Of a stretch of 64,000 nt of DNA, positions 32,857-46,439 are shown in pieces. Below the pieces are notes generated by a model that worked only from the letters and a program-made list of their open reading frames with translations, was not told where the DNA came from and ran no database searches. Each line of letters opens with the position of its first letter. Positions within the stretch are counted from its first letter, which is position 1. Made by a program: the position numbers and the translations under genes. This stretch comes from Chelonoidis abingdonii (Eukaryota; Chordata; Testudines; Testudinidae): positions 64,623,522 through 64,687,521 of the forward strand of contig NC_133777.1 of the NCBI RefSeq assembly GCF_003597395.2, in the 5' to 3' direction.

Positions 32857-35800
32857 TGCATGAAAGTTTACTTAAAATTCAGTCTTCATTGAAAGGGATG
32901 TTTTTCTTCACCTATAATTTTTTGACCATTCTGACAACCACATGCTATGGAACTTAAATTACACAATTGTTCAAGAAAGACTAGTACCCACTGTAGTATC
33001 CAGAGAGAAAAACTAGTTGCATTAATCAGGATCCCTGAGAATTCTGATAATTCTTTTCTAATGTACTGATATAACTCTCAATTATTTCATATTAAAACTA
33101 GAGAAAGGGAAGAGGTAGGAGAGGGTACACATTTTAATAGAAGCAATAATTCTGCTTGAAGGCTTGTTTGAATGCTTTGCATGGGAAAAGAAAGCAGCAG
33201 ATCACATTTTACTGAATGGGGCAGGATAAGAAGAAATAATATAGGTCACAGCCCTAGGCCTGTTATAAGTGTTTTAAGACTGGGCTTAGCATTTTGCAGC
33301 TTGTTTTGTAGTTTCAGAATGGCAAAAAAAAACAGTGAGGTTTTGTCTTGATTGGAACAGAAAAGTGGCTTGTCTTAGGACATTAAATTGATTTAAACTG
33401 GTTATCTACACATACATCTGTTATAAAGCCTTATAAAATATAAACATGAATTGATCAGGTTATAACATATGTATGGTCAGGTCATACGCTAGAGTAAATC
33501 ATCAAGGCTCTATTGACCTGAGTTACGCCAGTTGACACTAGTTGAGGATCTGGCTCATAATGTTTTCTTCCTGTTAATGATTATTTAAGAAACTCATTAA
33601 AGGCTTAATTTTACACTTTTTGCACAAGCAAAATTCACACTGATGGGCGGATTGCTTGTTTAACGAACACTGGATTCATCTCCAGAAGTCTTTGCTAACT
33701 TAGCAGTAAGATCAAGTTGACCTCCTTTGAATTTTCATTAGCTAACTATTATGGGCCTGATTCTTATTTACCCTAAGGCTCCTTTACATTGCTGTGGAAG
33801 TGTATAGCGTCTTAAAGTGGACATAAACGGGCGTTAGGCTAGATATGAGGCCTACTTCTTAAATTTCCATATATGTCTCAGAGCTCCATTATTCACAATG
33901 TGTTCATAAAATTGTAGTCCAGAAAGGCCCCCTGCAGCATGATCCCCTTTGTTTTACATTCTTTCCCTTTGGGAAACCTAGATTATTCCTTAAGGCAGAG
34001 ACCAGAATCATTACCTTTGAAGCTGAACCTGCAAACATTACTGGGGAAAGCCGTTACTGCCAGGGGAGGTCCCACTGACATGAATAGGGCTCTGCTTGTT
34101 AGCAAACACCGTGTTACATCACAGTTGTTGCAGAATCTGGACCTTCTTTTGTACCAGACAGTGGTGGTGTGTATGATAACTGCACCAGAAAGGAAGGGGT
34201 TAGCGAGCTACTTTGGGCCCAGGCAGCCCTATGCTGCCACAACTGCAAAGCACTTATGGCCTGGAGAAGAAGCTCAAAAGGAGAACAGAACGGCTCAGTA
34301 GGAGGGAAGAGGGTGCGGGTGACCAGACCAACACTCTTGGCTCCTGGGAGACAGCACTGTGAGAGGTCCAGCTGCCCTAGATCTCTAGCTATTGTGTCTT
34401 CACCAGACCCACAGAGAAAAGAGACTCATGACTCTCAGAAGGGCTGAGAGTTGCCATTGATTTCAATTCTTTTACGTCTTTACTTTTCTCATTGGGGAAG
34501 GGGAACAGGAACGAGGTGGTCCAGAGAAACAAGAGCAGTGTAACAGCATTGGGTGCCAATCTTACTTGCCTTCTGCATGGCCCTGCATTGGAACCCAGTG
34601 GAGAGGGTACGCCTGGGTTTCCCCATGAACCCGTAGGTTGTGTAGAGGCCAGAGAGCCTAGCATGATGTCTAAATGAGTGTTCTCCTGTTATCTATTGAT
34701 GAACTGGGAGAACAGTCCTCAGGAGCAGACTGTGTTTGCATAGACACACCTGCTTTGCCTAGGTGATGAGCAGATAGACGTGCATTGCCAAAAGGATCTA
34801 TTTTAAGTTAAAATTCACTTTAGTTTTGGATGTAGGGGTAATGAAATGTTCTTACCCTTATTATCTGAGTAGAGTGCAGCAGAACTGTAGTTATTGTGCC
34901 TTAATTGTGGGGGAGGAGAGTCATCCTACCTTTAATCTCATTCTCTAAATGCGGAGAAGTGATGCCAAATCCAAGTGCCGGAGAGAGGGTGGGGACAGGT
35001 CTTCCTACCTGGTAGTGTGGATTCTGGTTAAAGACTGTTTTGATACCGTTTGATCCTACCCCTGCAGTGTTTAAAGACAGATGTGATCAGACTCAATTGA
35101 GTCCTTGTTTCTGCTCAGTGATCACTTGAGCTGGCATCACTGATAAACAGCTCTAGAGGTCTGAACCTTAGGTCTGGTGTGGAGACGGAGTTGCAGTGAA
35201 AGACAATGCAGCAGTGAAATCACTAGGAATTGGGTTAAGTGGTGGAACCTCAAAATCTGGCATCACAACTAGAGGCAGAGACGCGGGCAAGCAGTGGCAA
35301 AGGTGGCAGTGACAGCACCAGAGGTATTGTCTGGTTACCCCACACCCCACGTGGGGTGGAAGGTGAACCCACATGGGTGCATCACTGAATTCTTATGGAT
35401 ATACTGATTTTTCTCATTCTCATCTCTTGCTGTGATATGGTACATAGATTAATCTGAATGTTTCTGGGGGCACAGATGCGGGGTTTAGTTTTATGCTAAT
35501 TCTAAAGTATTGCATCTCTCTTTACCAAGCAGCATGGTCCAATTCATAGAATCATAGACTATTAGGGTTGAAAGAGGCCTCAGGAGGTCACCCAGCCCAA
35601 TCCCCTGCTCAGAGTAGGACCAGCACCAACTAAATCATCCCAGCCAGGGCTTTGTCAAGCTGGGCCTTAAATACCTCCCACCACCTCCCTAGGTAACCCA
35701 TTCCAGTGTGTCGCCGCCCTCCTAGTGAAATAATGTTTCCTAATTTCCAACCTACACCTCCTCCACTGCAACTTGAGACCATTGCTCCTTGTTCTGTCAT

Positions 35801-36048
35801 CTGCCACCACTGAGAAAAGCCTAGCTCCATCCTCTCTGGAATCCCCCCTTCAGGTAGTTGAAGGATGCTATCAGATCCCCCCTCACTCTTCTCTTCTGCA
35901 GATTAAATAACCCCCGTTCCCTCAGCTTCTCCTCTCCCCAATTGTTTTTCATGAGACTGAGTCAAGAACTCCAGACTTCAAGTCTGCTCTTTACTCATTG
36001 TGTGGTCTTGAAAAATGTATGGGATGGGAGTGCTTTAAGGAAGGTGTG
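32857..36048 (+). repeat. Direct duplicate, copy 1 (3,192 bases)
   Basis: Nearly identical to 36946-40137 at a constant offset of 4,089. I found two substitutions by eye (A at 33493 versus C at 37582, and A at 33823 versus G at 37912). It ends exactly at the N gap, while copy 2 begins exactly after it. This is the signature of two haplotypes or overlapping contigs placed in tandem. The content is unassigned DNA plus a CR1 tail fragment at 35543-35945; open frames of 60-120 codons occur in both copies without recognisable domains. Confidence 0.97.
35543..35945 (-). mobile_element. CR1 3' end fragment, copy 1
   Basis: Starts 'cataga-atcatagactatt' and continues with the complement of the CR1 tail ('ggaggtcacccagcccaatccc') and the late ORF2/3' region ending near 'ctcagcttctcctctcccca'. 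It is a minus-strand fragment, present again at 39632-40034 in the duplicate. Confidence 0.85.
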
Positions 36049-36945
36049 NNNNNNNNNNNNNNNNNNNNNNNNNNNNNNNNNNNNNNNNNNNNNNNNNNNN
36101 NNNNNNNNNNNNNNNNNNNNNNNNNNNNNNNNNNNNNNNNNNNNNNNNNNNNNNNNNNNNNNNNNNNNNNNNNNNNNNNNNNNNNNNNNNNNNNNNNNNN
36201 NNNNNNNNNNNNNNNNNNNNNNNNNNNNNNNNNNNNNNNNNNNNNNNNNNNNNNNNNNNNNNNNNNNNNNNNNNNNNNNNNNNNNNNNNNNNNNNNNNNN
36301 NNNNNNNNNNNNNNNNNNNNNNNNNNNNNNNNNNNNNNNNNNNNNNNNNNNNNNNNNNNNNNNNNNNNNNNNNNNNNNNNNNNNNNNNNNNNNNNNNNNN
36401 NNNNNNNNNNNNNNNNNNNNNNNNNNNNNNNNNNNNNNNNNNNNNNNNNNNNNNNNNNNNNNNNNNNNNNNNNNNNNNNNNNNNNNNNNNNNNNNNNNNN
36501 NNNNNNNNNNNNNNNNNNNNNNNNNNNNNNNNNNNNNNNNNNNNNNNNNNNNNNNNNNNNNNNNNNNNNNNNNNNNNNNNNNNNNNNNNNNNNNNNNNNN
36601 NNNNNNNNNNNNNNNNNNNNNNNNNNNNNNNNNNNNNNNNNNNNNNNNNNNNNNNNNNNNNNNNNNNNNNNNNNNNNNNNNNNNNNNNNNNNNNNNNNNN
36701 NNNNNNNNNNNNNNNNNNNNNNNNNNNNNNNNNNNNNNNNNNNNNNNNNNNNNNNNNNNNNNNNNNNNNNNNNNNNNNNNNNNNNNNNNNNNNNNNNNNN
36801 NNNNNNNNNNNNNNNNNNNNNNNNNNNNNNNNNNNNNNNNNNNNNNNNNNNNNNNNNNNNNNNNNNNNNNNNNNNNNNNNNNNNNNNNNNNNNNNNNNNN
36901 NNNNNNNNNNNNNNNNNNNNNNNNNNNNNNNNNNNNNNNNNNNNN
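36049..36945. other. Assembly gap (897 N)
   Basis: N run between two near-identical 3.2-kb segments. Frames crossing it are artefacts. Confidence 0.99.
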
Positions 36946-39900
36946 TGCATGAAAGTTTACTTAAAATTCAGTCTTCATTGAAAGGGATGTTTTTCTTCAC
37001 CTATAATTTTTTGACCATTCTGACAACCACATGCTATGGAACTTAAATTACACAATTGTTCAAGAAAGACTAGTACCCACTGTAGTATCCAGAGAGAAAA
37101 ACTAGTTGCATTAATCAGGATCCCTGAGAATTCTGATAATTCTTTTCTAATGTACTGATATAACTCTCAATTATTTCATATTAAAACTAGAGAAAGGGAA
37201 GAGGTAGGAGAGGGTACACATTTTAATAGAAGCAATAATTCTGCTTGAAGGCTTGTTTGAATGCTTTGCATGGGAAAAGAAAGCAGCAGATCACATTTTA
37301 CTGAATGGGGCAGGATAAGAAGAAATAATATAGGTCACAGCCCTAGGCCTGTTATAAGTGTTTTAAGACTGGGCTTAGCATTTTGCAGCTTGTTTTGTAG
37401 TTTCAGAATGGCAAAAAAAAACAGTGAGGTTTTGTCTTGATTGGAACAGAAAAGTGGCTTGTCTTAGGACATTAAATTGATTTAAACTGGTTATCTACAC
37501 ATACATCTGTTATAAAGCCTTATAAAATATAAACATGAATTGATCAGGTTATAACATATGTATGGTCAGGTCATACGCTAGCGTAAATCATCAAGGCTCT
37601 ATTGACCTGAGTTACGCCAGTTGACACTAGTTGAGGATCTGGCTCATAATGTTTTCTTCCTGTTAATGATTATTTAAGAAACTCATTAAAGGCTTAATTT
37701 TACACTTTTTGCACAAGCAAAATTCACACTGATGGGCGGATTGCTTGTTTAACGAACACTGGATTCATCTCCAGAAGTCTTTGCTAACTTAGCAGTAAGA
37801 TCAAGTTGACCTCCTTTGAATTTTCATTAGCTAACTATTATGGGCCTGATTCTTATTTACCCTAAGGCTCCTTTACATTGCTGTGGAAGTGTATAGCGTC
37901 TTAAAGTGGACGTAAACGGGCGTTAGGCTAGATATGAGGCCTACTTCTTAAATTTCCATATATGTCTCAGAGCTCCATTATTCACAATGTGTTCATAAAA
38001 TTGTAGTCCAGAAAGGCCCCCTGCAGCATGATCCCCTTTGTTTTACATTCTTTCCCTTTGGGAAACCTAGATTATTCCTTAAGGCAGAGACCAGAATCAT
38101 TACCTTTGAAGCTGAACCTGCAAACATTACTGGGGAAAGCCGTTACTGCCAGGGGAGGTCCCACTGACATGAATAGGGCTCTGCTTGTTAGCAAACACCG
38201 TGTTACATCACAGTTGTTGCAGAATCTGGACCTTCTTTTGTACCAGACAGTGGTGGTGTGTATGATAACTGCACCAGAAAGGAAGGGGTTAGCGAGCTAC
38301 TTTGGGCCCAGGCAGCCCTATGCTGCCACAACTGCAAAGCACTTATGGCCTGGAGAAGAAGCTCAAAAGGAGAACAGAACGGCTCAGTAGGAGGGAAGAG
38401 GGTGCGGGTGACCAGACCAACACTCTTGGCTCCTGGGAGACAGCACTGTGAGAGGTCCAGCTGCCCTAGATCTCTAGCTATTGTGTCTTCACCAGACCCA
38501 CAGAGAAAAGAGACTCATGACTCTCAGAAGGGCTGAGAGTTGCCATTGATTTCAATTCTTTTACGTCTTTACTTTTCTCATTGGGGAAGGGGAACAGGAA
38601 CGAGGTGGTCCAGAGAAACAAGAGCAGTGTAACAGCATTGGGTGCCAATCTTACTTGCCTTCTGCATGGCCCTGCATTGGAACCCAGTGGAGAGGGTACG
38701 CCTGGGTTTCCCCATGAACCCGTAGGTTGTGTAGAGGCCAGAGAGCCTAGCATGATGTCTAAATGAGTGTTCTCCTGTTATCTATTGATGAACTGGGAGA
38801 ACAGTCCTCAGGAGCAGACTGTGTTTGCATAGACACACCTGCTTTGCCTAGGTGATGAGCAGATAGACGTGCATTGCCAAAAGGATCTATTTTAAGTTAA
38901 AATTCACTTTAGTTTTGGATGTAGGGGTAATGAAATGTTCTTACCCTTATTATCTGAGTAGAGTGCAGCAGAACTGTAGTTATTGTGCCTTAATTGTGGG
39001 GGAGGAGAGTCATCCTACCTTTAATCTCATTCTCTAAATGCGGAGAAGTGATGCCAAATCCAAGTGCCGGAGAGAGGGTGGGGACAGGTCTTCCTACCTG
39101 GTAGTGTGGATTCTGGTTAAAGACTGTTTTGATACCGTTTGATCCTACCCCTGCAGTGTTTAAAGACAGATGTGATCAGACTCAATTGAGTCCTTGTTTC
39201 TGCTCAGTGATCACTTGAGCTGGCATCACTGATAAACAGCTCTAGAGGTCTGAACCTTAGGTCTGGTGTGGAGACGGAGTTGCAGTGAAAGACAATGCAG
39301 CAGTGAAATCACTAGGAATTGGGTTAAGTGGTGGAACCTCAAAATCTGGCATCACAACTAGAGGCAGAGACGCGGGCAAGCAGTGGCAAAGGTGGCAGTG
39401 ACAGCACCAGAGGTATTGTCTGGTTACCCCACACCCCACGTGGGGTGGAAGGTGAACCCACATGGGTGCATCACTGAATTCTTATGGATATACTGATTTT
39501 TCTCATTCTCATCTCTTGCTGTGATATGGTACATAGATTAATCTGAATGTTTCTGGGGGCACAGATGCGGGGTTTAGTTTTATGCTAATTCTAAAGTATT
39601 GCATCTCTCTTTACCAAGCAGCATGGTCCAATTCATAGAATCATAGACTATTAGGGTTGAAAGAGGCCTCAGGAGGTCACCCAGCCCAATCCCCTGCTCA
39701 GAGTAGGACCAGCACCAACTAAATCATCCCAGCCAGGGCTTTGTCAAGCTGGGCCTTAAATACCTCCCACCACCTCCCTAGGTAACCCATTCCAGTGTGT
39801 CGCCGCCCTCCTAGTGAAATAATGTTTCCTAATTTCCAACCTACACCTCCTCCACTGCAACTTGAGACCATTGCTCCTTGTTCTGTCATCTGCCACCACT

Positions 39901-40137
39901 GAGAAAAGCCTAGCTCCATCCTCTCTGGAATCCCCCCTTCAGGTAGTTGAAGGATGCTATCAGATCCCCCCTCACTCTTCTCTTCTGCAGATTAAATAAC
40001 CCCCGTTCCCTCAGCTTCTCCTCTCCCCAATTGTTTTTCATGAGACTGAGTCAAGAACTCCAGACTTCAAGTCTGCTCTTTACTCATTGTGTGGTCTTGA
40101 AAAATGTATGGGATGGGAGTGCTTTAAGGAAGGTGTG
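36946..40137 (+). repeat. Direct duplicate, copy 2
   Basis: Second copy of 32857-36048, continuing without interruption into unique sequence after 40137. Copy 1's left flank and copy 2's right flank are both unique here, consistent with one true locus represented twice. Confidence 0.97.
39632..40034 (-). mobile_element. CR1 3' end fragment, copy 2
   Basis: Same fragment as 35543-35945, displaced by 4,089 bases. Confidence 0.85.
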
Positions 40138-41654
40138 TGTGTTGGGGAGGGGGCAATTACTATAGTGTACAGGGCTCCAAAATTCTTTAGTCTGGGCCTG
40201 GGTGTTAGAAGACACGCTCTGGTTTTAGCTCAAGCCCATTTCTTCTCCAAACTGGGATCAGGTTTGCTGAAAAGCTTTTAAAAAAGTTAGATAACTTTTT
40301 GAGAACCAGGTTTCAGTTAAAAACCTATTACAAAATATGTGGTTTGGGGTTTCATTGAGTCAAGATTAGAGAGATGAGAAATGCTCACAAACAAGAGTTT
40401 ACAGGCTATCATAACATATGCTTTGAGAAATACCTGAATAGGAGATTTCATGAATGTTAGTCTTTTAGATTGTCTAATGGCTTTTTAAAAATTCATCTGC
40501 TGTTTCTCTGTAAGGCACAGTCGACAGTTTAACAGTAATAGGCTATTGATCCTGCCTTGGGTAGCAGTTTTGGTGGTAAGGTCTTGCCCAAGCCATGCAA
40601 GCTTTGGCATAGCTATATCCAGGGCTGTAATTCTGCAGGCTCTTGCACAGATTTGAGGATATTCTGGCCTCTTGAGAAAGTTCTGTTTTTTCTTCTCTGG
40701 ATAAAATCAGTCTGACTGAAAAATTTGAGCTGATCAGCTTATTTAAGGGGAGCTGGTTTGGGGTTAATCTTTTTTCTGTATCTGAAGTAAATTTAGTCTT
40801 CTTAAAAGCTGTGGAATGGATAGACCTGGCAGCTGAAATTCTGTATCCATACAGGAAGGTCCAGAGCAGGCAGCAGTAAAGCTTATCTGCCAAACTGACT
40901 GAGTGGCAACCCTTTTGGGTGAAAAACCAATTTAGATTCCTTACTCATTTAATCCTTTGCTTTTCTGCTGAAAAGTGTCAATGAGGGCACCAGTGGTGGT
41001 TCCTGTCTGGTCTGTCTTCCACTAGGAACCAGTCTAAAAACAACAAACCCATTTCATACAGACCACTGAGCAGTTCTCCAATGCTAATGATTTTCAGCCA
41101 CTATGAACTAGAGCTGGATCTGACCCACTGACCGGGAGGTGAAAGGCTCCAAATCCCATTACCAATCCCCTGAGTCATCTAGTCCCTTTTGTTTAAACAT
41201 GGCTACAACTCTGGTGGAAGCTGTGGTAGAATATTGAACTTCACTGAATCCTGGGTGGACCACCAACTGGAAAGCAAATAGCAAACTTACCCTCCTCCAC
41301 TCCCACCACTTAGGCCTCTTTTCTTGAAATGGCAACTGTAGAGTAGTTGAATAGTATTTCCATGCACAAAATGTACAAGCCAATCCTGTTTTTTTGTCAG
41401 TATAGTGATTGTTTTGAAAATATGTGGTGGTTTACAAGTGAGAAACTATCTATGGATTATTAACAAACTGTCCACTGCTGATATTTAGTATGCCATATTC
41501 AAGCTTAGAAGCTGATCATTACAACCCTCCTGTCACCCTTCTCTTTGCTGCTGCGGCTCATGCCACTGCTGAGACTTTCTCTCTCTCACACACACTCACA
41601 CATACACACACGAGCAGTGAATGCACAATGCAGTAACATTCAATGCTCTCTCAC
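40138..41654. other. Unassigned stretch
   Basis: No supported gene. A minus-strand 116-codon frame (40893-40543) has no recognisable domain. A CT/CA-rich simple tract lies at about 41575-41612. Confidence 0.5.
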
Positions 41655-41657
41655 TGA

Positions 41658-42327
41658 GGGCTTGTCTACACCGACAATTTACAGCACCACAACTTTCTCG
41701 CTCAGGAGTGTGAAAAAATACCCCCCTCAGCACAGCAAGTTTCAGCGCTGTAAAGTCCCAAATAAGTGCCAACTCTGTGAGTGTGCCAGAGTTGAAGACC
41801 TTGGGGGAGAAATTAGCAGGTGCTCCGCACCCACCGGAAGCTAAGCTTCCACCGCCTCTTCCTCCTTCCCCTGAGCGCACCACATCCCCGCTCCTCCCTC
41901 CCAGCGCTTACCGCCCCCCCCCCATCTACTAACAGCAGTTTGGCGGTACTTAGGACATTCCGGGAAGGAGGGGGAGAAGCAGGGATGTGGCACACTGAGG
42001 GGAGGAGGCGGAGAAGAGGCAGCGCAGGGATGGGGACTTGGGAGAAAGGGATGGAATGGGGGTGGGGCTGGGAAAAGGCGGAGTGGAGTGGGGACTTTGG
42101 GGAAGGGATGGGGTGAGGGTGGTGCAGGGGTGGGGCCGGGGGGGTGTTGAGCACCCACTGGACAGAGAGGAAGTTGGCACCTATGAAGCGCCAGTGTAGA
42201 CAGTGCACCAGAGCTGGTAGCTATGCGCCTTGTGGAGGTAGTGTTTTTAGAGCACTGTGAGAGCTCTCTCCCAGCACTCTGCCGCAACCACACAAGCCAT
42301 GTTAGCATTGCCAGTGTAGACTAGCCC
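41658..42327. mobile_element. PIF/Harbinger-like MITE, TSD TGA, with internal insert
   Basis: Ends GGGCTTGTCTACAC and GTGTAGACTAGCCC, flanked by TGA at 41655-41657 and 42328-42330. The visible host MITE has AGCGCTGTAAAG and GAGCGAGAAAGTTGC-type segments also seen in the element at 51842-52131, so those two are relatives. A G/C-skewed element is nested at about 41761-42186. Confidence 0.85.
41761..42186. mobile_element. Nested G/C-skewed MITE in MITE
   Basis: Edges AATAAGTGCCAACTCTGTG and AAGTTGGCACCTATG are inverted copies ('gtgccaac' / 'gttggcac'). The interior is strongly strand-biased (C-rich left half, G-rich right half), which produces the long Pro/His frames on minus and Gly/Arg frames on plus. 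The insertion site splits a 'gctgtaaagtgccagtgtagac'-like run of the host element. An exact target duplication was not resolved. Confidence 0.7.
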
Positions 42328-42330
42328 TGA

Positions 42331-45300
42331 GTCACTGATACCCTGCCTAACACCCTCACTGTGTGACAAAGGTACAGTTTATACAAGGGAGAGAGAACTA
42401 GTTGGCACTCTGCAAGCCTTTAGAGCTGAAGGGAGGGGGATGAGCTTTAGGCTGAGTGGGGACTGAATGGGAGAGTATTTGGTAGGTGGGAAAGATGAGG
42501 AGCAGGAGAAAGCAGAGCGGAAGCACTAGTGCTTTCCTGGCTTCTGCAGCAGACAAACTTCCTGTGGGCTGTAACAGTAGGACTACCTGGCTGATGAGCG
42601 ACAAGTGGTTTGTGTGGTGGGGAAGACCCAGTGCTTTCACCGTGTCTTCTTCTCTGGGATCTGGGAACTCCACATTGCACCATTATAAGATTGATTATTT
42701 TGGGACCCCACCTCTTAAAGTCTATTCAGAATGTCCCACTGGCTTCTAAACTGATAGATTTAGATCTTGAAACAAGACAGAATTTTTCTCCAAAATTTGA
42801 AGTGAATAGGTCTAAAAGATTTTGAATTACATCACCCCAAAATCAGAGATGTTGAGAGTACAAAAGGCCATTTTACTAAATTGCAGCAAGGTGTAAGCCA
42901 TCAAAAAGGGAAATAAAAATTTCACATACTGGCCTCCAGACCTAATAAATAACATCAAAATGACATTGATTATATGTTCTCTCCCCCACTTCCCCTCTAT
43001 TTAGAGCCAATTTTGCAGAGTAACTGAAAAAGAAATATTAATTTATAAGGTATTAACTAAAATTACAATAATTAGTGCTATCAATAATTGTATGCAGCTT
43101 TTTTTTATAAAAACAAATGAAATTTCAACAGCTTATACAACTATCTGCATTTGCACAGGAGCCATTCACCTATCTGTAGAATAAAGTCTACAGCTAGCTT
43201 GAACAAATGTCTGCTAATCCACAGGGGGAAAATCCATTGGTCAGAATCTTGTGTAGAGAAGTTATCTAGCATGCACTTGCTAGTACATGGTGTCAGATGA
43301 AAAGGAAGGACAAAGGGAGCTGATTCAGAGACAAATGAATTGGAAGGGAGGGAGCTGGAAGGAAGGAAGGAAGGAGTAAATGTGAGAATTGGGAGGAGTC
43401 CTGAGAGGAAGTACACCCTCTAAATAAGCCTTGGGATTTTCTCCATAACGACTGTACGGATTTAGGACCTCTTGCTCTCCACCCCTTCATCAAAGCTCAT
43501 CTCCTAAACAAGATCTGCTCCACCTGAAGAGTTTATTTCCGCTGCACGTGACGAGCAAGTAAATGCTACCATTTTGCAAGTAAATGCTACCATTGGCTAA
43601 ATGCCACTTTTGTGCTCTTGTGTCTTCGTAATGGAGATGGGGCCAAAAAATGGAAGCTTCTTTGATGCAGTGTCAAATAGTCACTTTCATACCATGAACT
43701 TCACTTTATCCAAACTGAATCCTGGACAAATTTTATTACTTTCTAGACTTCACATTGTTAATGTGGAAGGATCATCAGACCCCTCAGCAATGAATTCCAA
43801 CTGGAACTCTAGCTACTGCTTATCAGAATGGTGCTTTAACTAATAATAGGAACAGTTTATAGAAAGCCAATTTTAATAACGTGCACCCCAGCCAAACCAT
43901 CAAGTCTAACAAGCAACTCCTGCGATAGCTCTGAAACCTGCAAACAACTTCCACTGAAGCCAATCAGAGCTTAGTTACTTTGTTTCAATTTAGATTCTTC
44001 AGATGAGGTGTTGATCCCTCTGCTTCAAACATCAGGAATGAATGCCTCACCAGGATAATCTGTTCTTGTTTATACAATGGAACTTGTCCTGTTTGAAAAG
44101 CCTCTCTCCAAAAATAAAGAACAAAAATACACTTCAGCTCTTCTATTCTATTAAGCCCCATGCAAAACTAAAAATCAGACGCTTAGTTTTTATATGTCTG
44201 GCAGTCTGTCTGAGGAAGAGGATGGGGCAACCCTGGGATTACAGTTGGGATCATATAGTTCCTCAGCATGGTAGAATTCAAATGAAAGAGTGGGTGGGCA
44301 GGGTTCCAAAAAACCTAGTTATTTTTGTAAGGAGCTAAATCTTAGGTTGATTTTAAAGTGATTTGATCGTGTCTGATCTCAGTTGTTTGTTTTCTGGTTT
44401 TCAATGTAAGAAATAGCCAAGAGGCTCCTGGAGATTATAAAAAAATATATTTTTTTTGATGAAGGCTTTTATGGCATTTCTAAAGTCTGAAATGTTTTCA
44501 ACCATTGCTGCAAGCTCAGGCAAGCTTAAAGTCACCTCCTCAGCATGATTGGCCAATTCATTATGCAGAAGAGAAGCTGTGGCATTTGCTTAAGATTTAC
44601 AAAGAAGGCTTCATGTGCATGGGGCAATTTAGTAGGATTTAAATGTCTCTGCAGGAAAGATTTAAATCTATATAGGAAAATTCAGACACATTTTCTCCAT
44701 TACCATGTAGAACTCTCTATGTATACCCTGTAAATCTCAAGAGGAATGAGTGCAGGACTTTATTCTAGAGAGTGTATACAATGGGTTGGCATTTTACTTT
44801 CTGCCCATGAGAAATAGTATAAAGTACACCATTACCTTCAACAGAAATGATATTAACCCTTGACCTGAATGTTTCTACAGGTAATGGTACAATAGTCACT
44901 TTTCTTAAAGTGAATAATTTTTTTTCATTAGATTCAAGTGAATAAACTTTCATTAGTCACTCATGCCAGGTCCATTTAGCATTGCAGCTGATAGGGCAGC
45001 TTGAGTAGGTCAGAGGTGAAATGTTAAGCTAAAACAAGCCATTTGTAAGATACATTGACTCTGATCCTGTTCTGTGGTCACTTGTATACTACACTGCTAT
45101 TATGCTGGTCACCTAGCTGACAACACCACTGCAGAGAATGACCTGCTGCCAGCATGTAGGGACATGGCAGAAGGAAAGTGGGTATGGTCACAGCTTCCCT
45201 GTAGCCAACCCACCTCCAGTTGCCATATCAGCCCCCTGGAGCCAGTGGCAGTCAAAGTAAATTAGAGACTAAGAGCGGCACTAACTTACCCCAAGGGAGC

Positions 45301-46439
45301 AGACAAGCACACAGCAGGATCAGGAAGCCCCAACATAGCTTAAAGACACTTTCACAGCCCTGCTTGTCCCTGAGCTGTGCTGTGTGCTGCATAGCTGAGG
45401 ATGATAACCTATGTTATCAGTGGCCTGTGTGCTTCCCTTCTGCACCTGGCCTTTGGAAACCTATGCAGGTAGAGTGCAAGGAACATGACCCAAAAAGCAG
45501 CAGAGAAAGGAGATTTGAAGATGTCTAGTTGCTGATTTTTTTTTTTTTTTTTAACAGGTGTCCAGCTGCAGTAGCCATGCACATGGATTGTTCCTCGGTG
45601 CTCCTTTGTGGCACTGCCCATGAGTTGCAGAGTACAGCTGAGCCAGTAGCCATGCTGCTGTTGGATGCCAGCTCCCTGTAACATTTCTGATACTACTTTG
45701 TGGGGTGTGGCCACTGAGCACACAGTGAAATCAATCCTGCTTCAAGCAGCATTAACTTTACTTCCCTTCCACTTTGCATTTTTTGGAAGGCAAACATATT
45801 GTGCTTTGCTCTCTTTCCTTGCTTCCCTGCAGCCACACCCCCTTTCTCCAAGTGGCTGATGGGCTCCCTGATTATTTATCTAAAGGAAGAGAAATGGCTA
45901 GTGGACTGTGTGTATTGGATGGGGGTGGAGATCATGCATAACCAACTATTCACTCTGCTCTGTCCTATGGCAGCTCTTACTGCAGACTTGCTCTCTTCTG
46001 CATGACACAGAGGAATTTGGCTTTAGAAGAGCAAGGGCCACTGAGATTGTGGGATTTCTCTTACTTTTTAAGAGTGCCATATTAATGTATAATTGATTAT
46101 AGCATCTTTTATCCTTAAAGGCTTCAAATGCTTACATGGCTATGCCCAGGGATCACAGTGAAATTCAGATACCTCGGGTGAAACACAGCTACTGTTTAAC
46201 AGCGCTGAGTAGCAATATGCAAGAGTTTAGGCAGAGGAAGAAGGATATCTTGTTTAGTTCATATGATGAGGAATTTAAGTCAGTGACCTGAGCTGGAATG
46301 TGGCCAGGGCACCAGAGTGAATGCCTTAGATTCACTGCAAGTTGCCATGGGGTCTTTAGTTACCTCAAATGCTCAGAACATCAGTGCTGACTGAGGAGTA
46401 GGATGCAATACAGATAAGAGCTAAGAATTTTTTATAATA
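42331..46439. other. Unassigned stretch
   Basis: AT-rich with no supported gene. A GGAA run occurs at about 43355-43375 and a T(20)-like run at 45535-45553. The short frames are not similar to anything I recognise. Confidence 0.5.

Noticed and set aside
35858..36981. Frames of 319-364 codons on both strands
   Set aside because: They cross the 897-N gap and are artefacts of unknown bases being read as open.
33939..38536. Paired identical frames (120, 92, 91 codons) that could suggest a duplicated gene
   Set aside because: The identity comes from the near-perfect 3.2-kb duplication, noncoding positions included, not from protein-level conservation.
41813..42308. Pro/His-rich minus-strand frames of 131-155 codons
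   Set aside because: They lie inside a strand-skewed nested MITE and reflect base composition.
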